Source: Deltaproteobacteria bacterium
Lineage (GTDB): Bacteria; Desulfobacterota; Desulfobulbia; Desulfobulbales; SURF-16
Assembly (NCBI GenBank): GCA_016219175.1
Contig: JACRCD010000018.1
Coordinates: forward strand, 1 to 57,282
Reading direction: 5' to 3'
DNA length: 57,282 bases
Shown here: positions 16,623 to 26,173 of the stretch, one piece after another
Numbering within the stretch: the stretch's first letter is position 1
Layout of the letters: the number at the start of each line of letters is the position of its first letter
Notes under the pieces: generated by a model
Told to the model about the DNA's origin: nothing
What the model saw: only the letters and a program-made list of their open reading frames with translations
The model's database searches: none
Position numbers and translations under genes: made by a program

Positions 16623-18218
16623 ATGAGTACTACCAGTATCACCAATTCTTCTCAGGCCGGCATTGAAGCCCAAGAGCTGCAAGCTTTGAGTGAAATCTGC
16701 CAGCTTATCGGCTCCGCCGTTCATCTGGATACAACCTTAAGCAAAATACTGCGCATCGTGCATGATACCCTGCGCATGGAGCGAGCTACCCTGGTTCTTC
16801 TTGACAAATCGGGGGAAAAGATGACGATCCGCGCTTCCTATGGCTTGTCCGTGCAGGAGGAACAGCGGGGGGTCTATGGGCTGAACGAGGGCATCTGCGG
16901 CCAGATCTTTCAGACCTGTTCCCCCTTTGTGGTGCCGGACATTAAAAGTGAACCGCTCTTCTTAAACAGAACAAAGGCGCGTTCGGCGATCAGCAAGGAA
17001 AAAATTTCCTTCATCGGGGTGCCCGTCATCCTTGCCCAGAAGCCGGTCGGGGTGCTCAGCGTGGACCGGCTTTTCGGCATGGATGTTTCATTCGAGGAGG
17101 ACATCCGCTTTCTCACCGTACTGGCCACCCTGATCGCCCAGTTTCTCAGTCTGCACCGGGCCATCTCGCGCAAGGAGGCCGTGCTGGTGGAGGAGAACAA
17201 GAGCCTGAAGGCTGAACTGCACAGCCGCTATAACCGGCATTACATGATCGGCCAGAGCAAGGCCATGCAGGGTATTTTCTGGAGTATTGAGAAGGTGGCG
17301 CCCAGCCGGGCCACGGTGCTGCTGCTCGGGGAGTCCGGCACGGGCAAGGAGCTGGTGGCCAGGGCCATTCATCAGGCCAGCACCCGCAAGGATAAGCCTT
17401 TTATTAAGGTAAACTGCGCCGCCCTGCCGGAGAATCTGCTGGAAAGTGAGCTGCTCGGCCATGATAAGGGCGCCTTCACCGGAGCGGTGAGCATGAAGCC
17501 CGGGCGTTTTGAACTGGCCAATGGGGGAAAGCATTTTCTTGATGAAATAGGGGAGCTGCCCCTCATGCTGCAGGCGAAACTGCTGCGGGTCTTGCAGGAG
17601 AGCCAGTTTGAACGGCTGGGCGGCACGACCACGCTGACCGTTGATGTGCGCATCATCGCGGCCACCAATGTCAGTCTTGAAAACGCGGTAGTGGATGGGA
17701 AATTCCGCAACGATCTGTATTACCGGCTGAACGTTGTTCCCCTTACCCTGCCGCCGTTACGGGAGAGGAGGGAAGATATTCCGCTGCTGCTTGATCATTT
17801 TCTCAGGTCCAGCAATAAGAGAAATGAAAGGGATGTGAAAATGACCAAGGAGTTTCTTGATTTTCTGACTGAATATGATTGGCCCGGAAATGTCCGGGAG
17901 TTGCAGAATCTGATTGAAAGGCTGGTCATTCTGTCGGACAGCGGCAGGTTGCAGACCTCCGACCTGCCTGATCGCATGTTTCTCATCACTCAAGATGCGC
18001 CTAGGGCCGATCAGCCTGTCAGTGTTAGCCCGGCTCCTGTTGCGGGCGGCAAGGGGCGGAGGGTGCTTAAGGATCTTGAACGGCTGGAAGTCGAGGAGGC
18101 ATTGAACCGGCACGGCTGGGTGCAGGCCAGGGCGGCGCGGGAGCTGGGCTTGACCCAGCGGCAAATCGGCTACAAGATCAAAAAATACGGACTGAAAAGG
18201 CCGGATCAGTGGCAATAA
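16623..18218 (+). CDS. nifA: NifA, sigma-54 activator of nif genes
   Basis: A 531-residue enhancer-binding protein. A GAF domain spans about 35-180. The AAA+ core has Walker A GESGTGKE (about 235), the sigma-54 contact loop GAFTGA (about 283), and Walker B-like [10 protein letters not shown]. The C-terminal Fis-type helix-turn-helix is at about 495-525 ([20 protein letters not shown]). It lacks the Cys-rich interdomain linker (CxxxxC) of oxygen-sensitive rhizobial NifA. It is divergent from nifH, and both mapped NifA sites are its expected targets. The ATG at 16623 is chosen over an in-frame ATG at 16611; neither has a strong ribosome site. One oddity is GGKHFLDE where GGTLFLDE is usual. Confidence 0.93.
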   Translation: MSTTSITNSSQAGIEAQELQALSEICQLIGSAVHLDTTLSKILRIVHDTLRMERATLVLLDKSGEKMTIRASYGLSVQEEQRGVYGLNEGICGQIFQTCSPFVVPDIKSEPLFLNRTKARSAISKEKISFIGVPVILAQKPVGVLSVDRLFGMDVSFEEDIRFLTVLATLIAQFLSLHRAISRKEAVLVEENKSLKAELHSRYNRHYMIGQSKAMQGIFWSIEKVAPSRATVLLLGESGTGKELVARAIHQASTRKDKPFIKVNCAALPENLLESELLGHDKGAFTGAVSMKPGRFELANGGKHFLDEIGELPLMLQAKLLRVLQESQFERLGGTTTLTVDVRIIAATNVSLENAVVDGKFRNDLYYRLNVVPLTLPPLRERREDIPLLLDHFLRSSNKRNERDVKMTKEFLDFLTEYDWPGNVRELQNLIERLVILSDSGRLQTSDLPDRMFLITQDAPRADQPVSVSPAPVAGGKGRRVLKDLERLEVEEALNRHGWVQARAARELGLTQRQIGYKIKKYGLKRPDQWQ

Positions 18219-18223
18219 AAAAT

Positions 18224-18272
18224 AAAACGGCAAGGCAAGGAGACGACAAATTCCCTGCCTTGCCGTTTTTTG
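18224..18272. terminator. Bidirectional terminator between nifA and nifV
   Basis: AAAACGGCAAGGCAAGG (18224-18240) pairs with CCTGCCTTGCCGTTTT (18254-18269) with one mismatch and is followed by T on the plus strand. The A-run on the left gives a T-run on the minus strand, so it can stop both nifA and nifV transcripts. Confidence 0.9.
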
Positions 18273-18313
18273 TTATGGGCTGTTTGGTTGACTATACCGC
18301 CCGGCCGTTAAGC

Positions 18314-19417
18314 TCAGCCGCTGATGATCTTGCGGATTTCCTCATCGTTCAGCGGCCGTTTTTTGCTGCCGGCCTGGTGGCGGACGAGGTTGACGACCTG
18401 TTCGAGTCTTTCCGCGGGCAGCGTGCAGCCAAGGGCCTGCAGCCGGTCCTGAATGGCCCGTTTGCCTGCTTTCCTGCCCAACAGAAGGCGGCGTTGCCCG
18501 CCAACCCTTTCCGGGTCGTAAGGCTCATAGGTTGCCGGATTTCTGGTTAACCCCTGCAGGTGGAGACCGGTTTCGCAGGTGAAGATTTCCTCGCCCACCA
18601 GGGGATGAGAACCGGGAATCTGCCGACCGGTGGCGTGAGCCACGAGAAGGCATAAGGTGCGCAGGTTTTCGGTTGTGTAGGAGCGTCCCTCGCGCAGGGC
18701 AAGGTAGCCGGCCATCTCTTCCAGGCGGCTGTTGCCGGCCCGTTCCCCGATGCCGAGCACGGTGGCGTCGGCCCAGTCCGCCCCGGCCTCAAGCGCGGCG
18801 ATGCCGTTGGCCGTGGCCATGCCGAAATCGTTATGGGTGTGGACGGCGATGTCAAGTGAGCAGCCTTTGGCGATCCTGCGGACCAGGGTGCTGATTGCCG
18901 CCGGGCTGGCGATGCCCACCGTATCGGCCAGCCGGACCCGGAAGGCGCCGGCCTGGGCCGCGGCCTTGGTCAGATTTTCCAGAAAATCAACATCCGCCCG
19001 GGTGGCATCCTCCAGTCCCACTGACACAGCGCCAATCCCCAGGGCCAGGCTCCGCTGTACGCAACTGGCCACCGTATCCGTCACCCAGTTGCGGCTGCGG
19101 CCCAGTTTTTCGCAGATATGCAGGTCGGAGGCGGGAATGGACAAAGACAAAACGTCAGGGGCCAGGCGCGCCGCATAGTCTATATCCCGTGGCACGCACC
19201 GGCACCAGAGGGCCAGGCGGCTTCCGGGAATTTTCCGGCGCAGAATGCGCATAAGCAGCGGCAGCTCCAGGTCGTAGGGCGTGGCAATGCCGAGCTCGAT
19301 TTCCTCGATGCCGATTTTGGCCAGCAGCCGGGCAATTCTGATTTTAACCGCCAGGGGGAAAAAGACGCCGGGGGTTTGCTCGCCTTCGCGCAGGGTGCTG
19401 TCAATCAATCCTTTCAT
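18314..19417 (-). CDS. nifV: Homocitrate synthase NifV
   Basis: A 367-residue enzyme that condenses acetyl-CoA and 2-oxoglutarate to homocitrate, the organic ligand of FeMo-co. It begins MKGLIDSTLREGEQTPGV, the DSTLREGEQ signature of the HMG-like TIM barrel. HTHNDFGMATAN (metal-binding His pair) and GIGERAGNS follow. Leucine-biosynthetic LeuA has a longer regulatory C-terminus; the shorter length and the nif setting favour NifV. The start at 19417 follows AAAGGTG and replaces an upstream in-frame ATG at 19474. It is last in a minus-strand run whose other members are of unknown function. Confidence 0.9.
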   Translation of the reverse strand: MKGLIDSTLREGEQTPGVFFPLAVKIRIARLLAKIGIEEIELGIATPYDLELPLLMRILRRKIPGSRLALWCRCVPRDIDYAARLAPDVLSLSIPASDLHICEKLGRSRNWVTDTVASCVQRSLALGIGAVSVGLEDATRADVDFLENLTKAAAQAGAFRVRLADTVGIASPAAISTLVRRIAKGCSLDIAVHTHNDFGMATANGIAALEAGADWADATVLGIGERAGNSRLEEMAGYLALREGRSYTTENLRTLCLLVAHATGRQIPGSHPLVGEEIFTCETGLHLQGLTRNPATYEPYDPERVGGQRRLLLGRKAGKRAIQDRLQALGCTLPAERLEQVVNLVRHQAGSKKRPLNDEEIRKIISG

Positions 19418-19430
19418 GGGCGTACACCTT

Positions 19431-19811
19431 TTAAAGAACCAGGTCCACCAGAATGGCAATGGCGGAGGTAACAAAGATAAAAAGATAGTTGAGATTCTCG
19501 CGGGATTTCTGCAGGGAGGAAAGGATGTAGGTCAAGACCTGCCGGTCCTCGGCCGATAATTCTTCCCCCTTCTCGATCTTTGCTGTCAAGTTGCGGGCGC
19601 TGATGGCGTTTTTGCGTTTTTGGGTAATGTGAAAGCGGAAGCCGAAGAAGAAAATGTAGCCGATGATCCCAACATACCACACGGGCCGGAATAATTCCGG
19701 GCGCAGGTCTTTTATGGCCATCAGGGTCCGGAATGACAAGGCGGAGACGAGGCCGACAACGAAAAAAAGATTGATCACGGCCGGCGGCAGGGTGTGCGGG
19801 GAGGTTCTCAT
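19431..19811 (-). CDS. Small membrane protein, unknown function
   Basis: A 126-residue protein with two hydrophobic segments in the first half (VINLFFVVGLVSALSF and YVGIIGYIFFFGF). A charged, helical middle (KIEKGEELSAEDRQVL) and a third hydrophobic segment at the end (YLFIFVTSAIAILVDLVL) follow. No motif is recognised. The ATG lies 1 base after the stop of the 435-residue gene, and nifV begins 13 bases further on, so the three are probably co-transcribed. Confidence 0.75.
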   Translation of the reverse strand: MRTSPHTLPPAVINLFFVVGLVSALSFRTLMAIKDLRPELFRPVWYVGIIGYIFFFGFRFHITQKRKNAISARNLTAKIEKGEELSAEDRQVLTYILSSLQKSRENLNYLFIFVTSAIAILVDLVL

Positions 19812-19812
19812 G

Positions 19813-21120
19813 TTAATACTCCTCAATCTGCCGGCGGAACCAGCGCAGCTGTTTATCGCGGATCTTTTTCATATCCAGATGATAGATGGACTGCGGGAAA
19901 AGCAGTTCCGCCACCCCGGTGTCAAAGATGCGTTTGACCTCATACTCATCATGGGAAACATCCCGCTGATAGATGTAGTTGAGATAGCTCTGGTAGGTGT
20001 GGACGATGAACTCCACCCGCATGCCGCCAAGCCGGGCAAAAAATTTGAACATGGCGGTATTGGGGGAGCTGCCGGTGTTTTTGCCCATCCTTTTTGCGCC
20101 GGAGAGCGAATCGCAGATGTCCTCCAGCGCCATGAATGAGTTGGCCGCAATGGCGCTGCTGGTCAGGTGTTTCTGAAATATCTTGATGTCCTGAATCGAT
20201 TCCAGCACGCCCATGAGGCCTAATTCGTCATCCACCGCCACGGCCGGATTTTCCTCACCCTTGCGCAACAGTTTCAGGACCTTGGCCTCGGGCGGTTTTT
20301 TACGGATTGACACGTAGATGGGGATTTCCCTGCCGTTTGCCGTAAACCTTCGCCGTTTGAGCAGGGTGAGTTTCTGGCCCGGTTCCAGGACGGTCTGTTC
20401 AGCCTCGCCGCGGCTGACAATCCGCAGCTGTTCGCAGGTGAAATTGTTCTTTTCGTGGTTGCTGAGGAGATAAACGATTTCCAGTTCGCCGATCTTGGCC
20501 TTTTTGCTCCAGACGTGATCATTAAGGAATTCGAGGAACTGGGTGAATTTGCTCTCGATGCCTGTTTCTCGTTCCCTCTGATCAATGGACCCGGCCAGGT
20601 TCATGAGGATCAATTTGCGTTTGGCTTCAAAACGGGCCTTCTGGTGGTAGCGGTCGTCGAACACGATGAGCAGCAGTTCCGCGGGGCGGCTCAGGGCATC
20701 GATTTCGTTGGTCATCTCGATGTGCGAGCTGTAATTGGCTAAAATTTTACTGCGCAGATAGCGGATGACTCCGTCCGCCGTTCGTGAGTAGTTGTTGACC
20801 CGGGAGATGATCTCGCGTTCCGTGCCTTCGATGCCGAACATGTTGCCAAGCAGCATATAAGCGCGATGGTCGATTTCCTGGCGGCGGGTCCGGTCATGAA
20901 GCAGGGCCTGGATGGCCGCAAAAGAGCGGACATTGAGAAATTCGAATATCTGGTTGCGGATAATGCGGAATTTGGTGGCCATCTCGCCACGGCCCAGCAG
21001 GGTTGCCATGGCGCGGGCCTGCGGGCGAAATGTATTGCCGGCCTGGAGATTGGCATGGGTGGCAAAAGGCCCTTCCTGGTTCAGGAGGAGAAACATGTTG
21101 TTTTGGCTTGAATGGATCAT
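19813..21120 (-). CDS. Hypothetical protein, 435 residues
   Basis: I do not recognise this protein. It is soluble, with mixed charge. The middle is probably helical (ESKFTQFLEFLNDHVWSKK), followed by a strand-rich part around the RRRFTANGREIPIYVSIRKK segment. A conserved-looking C-terminal stretch reads GGMRVEFIVHTYQSYLNY. There is no signal peptide, and no Cys clusters or ATP-binding motif. Length and coding pattern are consistent with a real gene, and it is tightly packed with the small membrane gene and nifV. The start is uncertain because no clear ribosome site precedes 21120. Confidence 0.75.
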   Translation of the reverse strand: MIHSSQNNMFLLLNQEGPFATHANLQAGNTFRPQARAMATLLGRGEMATKFRIIRNQIFEFLNVRSFAAIQALLHDRTRRQEIDHRAYMLLGNMFGIEGTEREIISRVNNYSRTADGVIRYLRSKILANYSSHIEMTNEIDALSRPAELLLIVFDDRYHQKARFEAKRKLILMNLAGSIDQRERETGIESKFTQFLEFLNDHVWSKKAKIGELEIVYLLSNHEKNNFTCEQLRIVSRGEAEQTVLEPGQKLTLLKRRRFTANGREIPIYVSIRKKPPEAKVLKLLRKGEENPAVAVDDELGLMGVLESIQDIKIFQKHLTSSAIAANSFMALEDICDSLSGAKRMGKNTGSSPNTAMFKFFARLGGMRVEFIVHTYQSYLNYIYQRDVSHDEYEVKRIFDTGVAELLFPQSIYHLDMKKIRDKQLRWFRRQIEEY

Positions 21121-21185
21121 GAGCTATTCTAACCGGAAAAGATAAAAAATGCAAAGTGCTGGCTTGTCAGGAAATAAGCCGGTTT

Positions 21186-21905
21186 TCAGGCCAGGCGGAT
21201 AAAATTTCTAAAAATTTGTTTAAAGTGGCGTTCCGTGGGCGCGCTGTTCTTTGCCGCCTCTGCCATGATCTGCTGGTCAGAGATGTTTTTGTCCGGGATC
21301 GAGCCGAGCCAGCCGGCGTCTTCCTTGAGCCAGACCGCGACATCTTCCGGGGCGGCGGCGTGGTTGTCGAATTGCATCCCGATCAGGTAAGGCCTGTTCT
21401 GAACGGTAAAAGCCTCAATCTGGCAGTCCTTTGAGGTAGCCAGGATGTGGAAATGGCTCGGCACCGGGGGCAGAATAGCCTGGCCGTGCCATTTGAAAAG
21501 CGGCAGGTGCGAATCGACCTTCTTGAAAATGGGATGGGCGCGGCCGGCGCTGGTCAGATGGCCGTCGATGAAGCCGACGCTGTAACAGAAATTAGGGCCG
21601 ATGATGCCTCCCAGCGCTTCAGCTAACAGCTGGTGCCCGAGGCAGATCCCCAGGCAGGGTCTGTCGCTCTGCAGCCAGTTGCGGATGGCCTGTTTTTCCC
21701 GGAGCAGAAAGGGATAATCGTCCACCTGATTCGTATTGGGGCCGCCCCCGAGAATGATAAGGCCGTCATATGGGCTCAGGTCGGGAATCTGCTGATGCCA
21801 TACCTTGATGACGTTTAATTTCGCGTTGTACTTGGCCGCGGCCTCAAGAAGAAACTTTCCCGGGCCCTCCCACCAGACATGTTGAAAAACGGCGAGCTGA
21901 ATCAT
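21186..21905 (-). CDS. Class I glutamine amidotransferase-like protein
   Basis: A 239-residue GATase1-fold protein similar to the stand-alone GMP-synthase-like amidotransferases. The nucleophile elbow GICLGHQL is present with its Cys, as is the oxyanion strand (LIILGGGPN). The usual His-Pro-Glu of the triad (QFHPE) is replaced by QFDNHAAAPED, so normal glutaminase activity is doubtful unless another His serves. It heads the run that ends in nifV. A hairpin at 21921-21959 separates it from the outer-membrane protein gene upstream. Confidence 0.8.
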   Translation of the reverse strand: MIQLAVFQHVWWEGPGKFLLEAAAKYNAKLNVIKVWHQQIPDLSPYDGLIILGGGPNTNQVDDYPFLLREKQAIRNWLQSDRPCLGICLGHQLLAEALGGIIGPNFCYSVGFIDGHLTSAGRAHPIFKKVDSHLPLFKWHGQAILPPVPSHFHILATSKDCQIEAFTVQNRPYLIGMQFDNHAAAPEDVAVWLKEDAGWLGSIPDKNISDQQIMAEAAKNSAPTERHFKQIFRNFIRLA

Positions 21906-21920
21906 GTTTTTTCTGAAAAT

Positions 21921-21959
21921 GGCGCACAGGGCCGGAGAGGCAAAGAAACCCTGTGCGCC
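21921..21959 (-). terminator. Hairpin terminator after the outer-membrane protein gene
   Basis: Arms GGCGCACAGGG (21921-21931) and CCCTGTGCGCC (21949-21959), 11 bp perfect, followed on the minus strand by ATTTTC. The T-run is short. Confidence 0.6.
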
Positions 21960-21996
21960 CGGGGGAGTTGATTAATAATCGGCGATACCGGTGTTT

Positions 21997-22797
21997 TTAG
22001 AAGGACATACTCAGGGTCACCCCGCCGTAAACGAAATCACTGTCTTTCCCGTTGGCGCTGAGGGCTTCAATAACATCTTCAGCATCGCTGTCCAGCGGGA
22101 AGGAATAGGCGATCGACGGTGTGACGGACAAGAAGTCAGTGACCGGAAAAGTCATGGAGGCGGAAAGCGAGCCGTCATGAAAACCGCTGTAAGCATCGTG
22201 ATGGTCATTCGGGTCGGCAAGGGTAGCCTCATCGTCTATGTCATAGTAACCGACCTTGGCCCCCAGGGCGAGGGACAGCGTGTCGGTGATGGGCAGCGAG
22301 TGTGAAACACCTGCCGAAATGTACCAGCCGGGATAAAAGTCATAGTCCCGGTAAATGGTCAGCGACGGCGACAATAATGTCTTCAGGGTGGCGCTGACGT
22401 AAACTTCCTGGGTGTCATCAAAGCCGTCAAGGGCATAATAGATGTAACCGAGACCGTAATCGACAAGGCTGGTGTTGAGTGTATAGGAAAGGGTCAGGTC
22501 TGTTTCCGTCCAGCTGCTTGAGTCCGCATCCGAGGTAGCGAAAGTTTCATGATGGTCCGTGTCAAGGTTGCCCCAGAGATTCATGGAAAAGCCTTTATAG
22601 GCAACGGTCATGGAAGGCTGAAGGACAATGCTGTCCTTGCTGTATTCGTACCCGCGCCACACATATTTGCTGAGGGCGGCCACGCTGAGGTTGGCGGTGG
22701 GTTTATCTTCCTCGGCCCGGACAGAGGAGGCGGCGATTCCGCTGCAAAGAATGGCCGTAAGGGCCATCCCGCCGATGTTTAATATGCTCTTTCTCAT
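21997..22797 (-). CDS. Outer-membrane beta-barrel protein, Gcw_chp-like
   Basis: A 266-residue exported protein. A signal peptide spans about 1-28 (MRKSILNIGGMALTAILC, cleavage after VRA). Alternating amphipathic strands follow and the C-terminal residue is Phe (GGVTLSMSF), typical of outer-membrane barrels. The region after the signal, LSKYVWRGYEYSKD, resembles the proteobacterial Gcw_chp (TIGR02001) family, whose function is unknown. It lies downstream of glnK-amt, with a hairpin between. It could be a porin used under nitrogen limitation; that is inference. Confidence 0.75.
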   Translation of the reverse strand: MRKSILNIGGMALTAILCSGIAASSVRAEEDKPTANLSVAALSKYVWRGYEYSKDSIVLQPSMTVAYKGFSMNLWGNLDTDHHETFATSDADSSSWTETDLTLSYTLNTSLVDYGLGYIYYALDGFDDTQEVYVSATLKTLLSPSLTIYRDYDFYPGWYISAGVSHSLPITDTLSLALGAKVGYYDIDDEATLADPNDHHDAYSGFHDGSLSASMTFPVTDFLSVTPSIAYSFPLDSDAEDVIEALSANGKDSDFVYGGVTLSMSF

Positions 22798-22834
22798 TTT
22801 TCTTTCTCCTTGGAAAAATAGATTGACTGAAAAT

Positions 22835-22856
22835 GCCCCGGATTGTATTCCGGGGC
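22835..22856 (-). terminator. Hairpin after amt
   Basis: GCCCCGGA and TCCGGGGC form an 8-bp stem around a 6-base loop between amt and the barrel gene. On the minus strand it is followed by ATTTTC. It could reduce read-through into the barrel gene. Confidence 0.55.
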
Positions 22857-22973
22857 GGTCTGTAGTTATTTAATATGCGTTTTGCAAAAAATGAAACACT
22901 TTCTTTACCGGGAAAATAACATCCTGAAACAGAGTCCCGTTCTCCGGCATGGCGGCGACATCTTCAGCGGGTA

Positions 22974-24371
22974 TCAATACTTATACGCTGACTCGCCGTG
23001 GCTTGCAGTGTCAAGCCCCTCTCGCTCCTCTTCCTCGGTCACTCTCAGGCCGATGACCATATCCACCACCTTGTAGGCGATAACCGAGACAATACCGGAC
23101 CAGACAATGGTCGTGCCGATTGCCCAGAGCTGACTGGTAACCTGGGCGCTGGTTGAATAGGGAGCGACAGCATTTGCCACATAGTCATAGACGCCGACGC
23201 CGCCAAGAGCGGGATTGGCAAAAATACCGGTCATCAGTGCGCCAAATATGCCGCCGACACCGTGCACGCCGAAGACGTCGAGGGCATCGTCAGCGCCGAG
23301 CAGGCGTTTGAGTCCATTGACGCCCCAGAGACAGAGCGCGCCGGCAAGTAAACCGATAACCAATGCCCCGCCGATGCCGACAAAGCCACAGGCCGGGGTG
23401 ATCGCTACCAGGCCGGCCACCGCGCCGGATGCCGCACCGAGCATTGACGGCTTTCCTTTGATGCCCCACTCCAGAAAAAGCCAGGATAAGGCTGCTGCTG
23501 CTGTTGCGGTCATGGTATTGCCGAAAGCCAGGGCGGCGAGACCGGTTGCTTCGAGATTGGAACCGGCGTTGAAACCGAACCAGCCAACCCAGAGGAGAGA
23601 GGCGCCGATCATGGTCATGGTCAGACTGTGCGGGGCCATGGATTCCTTGCCGTAGCCGACACGTTTGCCTGCCATGAATGCGCCGATCAGACCGGCAATA
23701 GCCGCATTAATATGAACCACGGTGCCACCGGCAAAATCGATTGCCCCTTTCTGGAAAAGAAAACCGGCGGTGGCGGCGGCTTTGACGCCTGCCTCGGCAT
23801 CGGTGTAAGCGTCGGGACCGGCCCAGTACCAGACCATGTGGGCTACCGGCAGATAGGCGAAGGTGAACCAGAGGACAATGAAGGCCAGCACCGCGGAGAA
23901 TTTCATCCGCTCGGCAAAGGCGCCGAGTATCAAGGCTGGGGTAATGGCGGCGAATGTTGCCTGGAAGAAGACATAGATGAGTTCCGGGATAACCACGCCC
24001 TTGCTAAAGGTGGCGGCCACGGAATCAATTGTGATCCCATTGAGAAAAATCTTGCTCAAGCCGCCGAAAAAGGCATTACCCTCGGTAAATGCCAGGCTGT
24101 AACCGTAGACTACCCACAGTACCATGCAGAGAGAAAATACGGTAAATACCTGCATCAGCAAGGAAAGCATATTCTTGGTACGAACCAGGCCGCCGTAAAA
24201 AAGGGCCAGTCCGGGAATAGTCATCAGCGAAACCAGGACGGTAGCGACGATCATCCAGGATGTGTCGCCCTTATTCGGAACAGGTACATCGGCAGCGAAG
24301 ACATTTCCAGCGAGACAGACGAGAAAAATCGCTGCGGCCATAACAAAAAGAGATGTGATTGGTTTTTTCAT
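22974..24371 (-). CDS. amt: Ammonium transporter Amt
   Basis: A 465-residue inner-membrane ammonium channel with a cleavable signal peptide (…GNVFAADVP) and about 11 transmembrane helices. The pore twin histidines are in FAGGTVVHINAAIAG and FGVHGVGGIFG. The F-gate and signature region (FFQATFAAITPALILGAFAER) is clear. It is 47 bases downstream of glnK; GlnK normally plugs Amt when nitrogen is plentiful. The pair is likely one transcript from the sigma-54-like promoter upstream of glnK. Confidence 0.96.
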   Translation of the reverse strand: MKKPITSLFVMAAAIFLVCLAGNVFAADVPVPNKGDTSWMIVATVLVSLMTIPGLALFYGGLVRTKNMLSLLMQVFTVFSLCMVLWVVYGYSLAFTEGNAFFGGLSKIFLNGITIDSVAATFSKGVVIPELIYVFFQATFAAITPALILGAFAERMKFSAVLAFIVLWFTFAYLPVAHMVWYWAGPDAYTDAEAGVKAAATAGFLFQKGAIDFAGGTVVHINAAIAGLIGAFMAGKRVGYGKESMAPHSLTMTMIGASLLWVGWFGFNAGSNLEATGLAALAFGNTMTATAAAALSWLFLEWGIKGKPSMLGAASGAVAGLVAITPACGFVGIGGALVIGLLAGALCLWGVNGLKRLLGADDALDVFGVHGVGGIFGALMTGIFANPALGGVGVYDYVANAVAPYSTSAQVTSQLWAIGTTIVWSGIVSVIAYKVVDMVIGLRVTEEEEREGLDTASHGESAYKY

Positions 24372-24418
24372 GATATTTCACCAAAAGAGTAGAGAATTAA
24401 GATTTGTTGTTTTTTGAA

Positions 24419-24769
<351 letters not shown>

Positions 24770-24806
24770 TTAAAAGTTGCCGTTGGTTGGTTTATCTGTT
24801 CTCCTA

Positions 24807-24822
24807 GCTAGTAATGTGCCAA
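24807..24822 (-). promoter_or_regulatory. Sigma-54-like promoter of glnK-amt
   Basis: On the minus strand: TTGGCAC-N5-TAGC. The -24 part is perfect; the -12 part has one change from TTGC. The expected start near 24795 leaves about 38 nt of leader. Confidence 0.65.
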
Positions 24823-25157
24823 GAATTGATTTTTTTATTTTTTTGTATGTAACATCTTGAAGATATTAATAAATAAAAAATAGTTCAGGTGGGACTCGCT
24901 ATGGAGGGTGGAGGGTTTAGTTTTACAATTTTGTAATTTATTAATCATGATAATGTTCAAAAATGTAAGCTTGGCCGGGGCAGGAAATGTTTTCGGGCCG
25001 GAGAACGCGGATCATTCCTTTGTTACAGCGCTTCCCGGCTTTGTAGCGAGGCTGACGGGGATTAGCCTTTTGGCTTGTTACGCTGGTTTATTATTTTTTT
25101 ACAAAATTGTAATTGTTTAGCTTTTGGTTTGTAGGGGGTGGCGAGAGTATATTTTTT
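24823..25157. other. AT-rich spacer upstream of glnK with two mirrored dyads
   Basis: No gene is supported; a 70-codon open frame at 24908-25120 has no ribosome site and odd composition. The stretch holds TTACAA-TT-TTGTAA at 24923-24936 and its exact reverse complement TTACAA-AA-TTGTAA at 25099-25112. The first is centred about 134 bp upstream of the predicted glnK start, where an enhancer would be expected. Confidence 0.5.
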
Positions 25158-26171
25158 TCATTTAATCGTCTGGTAATAGTGGCGGAGGGTGTCATCCGGG
25201 ATGGCTGAATGCCAGTGGCCGGTCACTTCCGCCGCCAGCCAGATGGTCAAAAAAACCGTCAGTAATCCCGCGGGCAGGGCAAGGGGAGGAAGTTTTTTGG
25301 CAAAGGGAGAGGCCAGGGTCAGGCAATCTTTCCGAGGGCAATGGCTGACACATTCAAGGCAGCCGATGCATTCCGGGGATCTTAATAGGGTTTTTGCCGT
25401 AATGGGCAGGGAGGAGGGGCAGATATCCTCGCATTTTTTGCAGTCTATGCAGGTAGTTTTGTCTCTGGCAACTTGCAGGGGGCTCACCATGGCCGGCAGT
25501 CCCAGAAGAGCCCCGTACGGACAGAGATAACGGCACCAGAAGTTGCGGAAGACAAGCGATAAACCAAGCAGGCAAAGGATAACGATGAGAGTCAGCCGCG
25601 AGGGATGAAAAAAGAAAAGCAACATGCGGCCATCGGCGGTGAGACTGTAGGGAGAGCGGCTGAATTGCTCAAGGGCGGCAAGATCCATCTTCCAGAGGAT
25701 AAGATAACAAAAAAAGCCCAGCAGGAGATATTTGAGCAGCAGCAGGGGATATTCAAGCCAGGCAGGGGTGCGGAGGAGGCCATGTCTCGGTGTCCCATGG
25801 CCAAATAGCTGGGCGGCATGCCGGCCCATGGTATTGAGCAGTTCGGAGGCGAAGCCGATAGGGCAGATCCAGCCGCAGAACCCCTTGCGGAATAAAAAAC
25901 TGACGACAAGGACGGCGATGAAGATGGTCAGTCCCGCAGGGTGGATTGGGTCGTAGCGGTGGGTAAGAATGAATTGTTTAAGGCTCAGCAGGGCGCCGAT
26001 GGGCAAAAAGGCCTCCACGGAGGGAGGCCTTGGGGTATAATGGCCGTTTTCGGTAGCCCAGACGAAAAAGAGGTAAAAACGGTAGCCGATAAAGAGGCAA
26101 TAAAAGGCAAAAACGTTCTGACAGAGAAAACGCAGCCGGCTGGGCAGAAATCGAATACGGCCGTCGGCCAC
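25158..26171 (-). CDS. Membrane polyferredoxin, NapH/NosR/YccM-like 4Fe-4S protein
   Basis: A 337-residue inner-membrane protein. Transmembrane helices lie in the N-terminal half, plus a last one near the C-terminus. The cytoplasmic-face cysteine motifs CGWICP and CRYLCPYG are characteristic of the NapH/NosR family. Two [4Fe-4S] motifs follow (CIDCKKCEDICP and CIGCLECVSHCP). Such proteins move electrons between quinols and soluble or periplasmic partners. It starts with GTG 2 bases after the stop of the FG-GAP gene, so the two are coupled. The partner reductase is not visible. Confidence 0.85.
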   Translation of the reverse strand: MADGRIRFLPSRLRFLCQNVFAFYCLFIGYRFYLFFVWATENGHYTPRPPSVEAFLPIGALLSLKQFILTHRYDPIHPAGLTIFIAVLVVSFLFRKGFCGWICPIGFASELLNTMGRHAAQLFGHGTPRHGLLRTPAWLEYPLLLLKYLLLGFFCYLILWKMDLAALEQFSRSPYSLTADGRMLLFFFHPSRLTLIVILCLLGLSLVFRNFWCRYLCPYGALLGLPAMVSPLQVARDKTTCIDCKKCEDICPSSLPITAKTLLRSPECIGCLECVSHCPRKDCLTLASPFAKKLPPLALPAGLLTVFLTIWLAAEVTGHWHSAIPDDTLRHYYQTIK

Positions 26172-26173
26172 GA

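Noticed and set aside
21186-21905. Amidotransferase-like gene as guaA or a hydrogenase/nif amidotransferase
   Set aside because: It has no synthetase domain and lacks the HPE triad residues, so no specific substrate can be claimed.
24908-25120. 70-codon open frame in the spacer upstream of glnK
   Set aside because: No ribosome site, AT-rich promoter-type sequence and no recognisable domain; overlaps candidate regulatory dyads.
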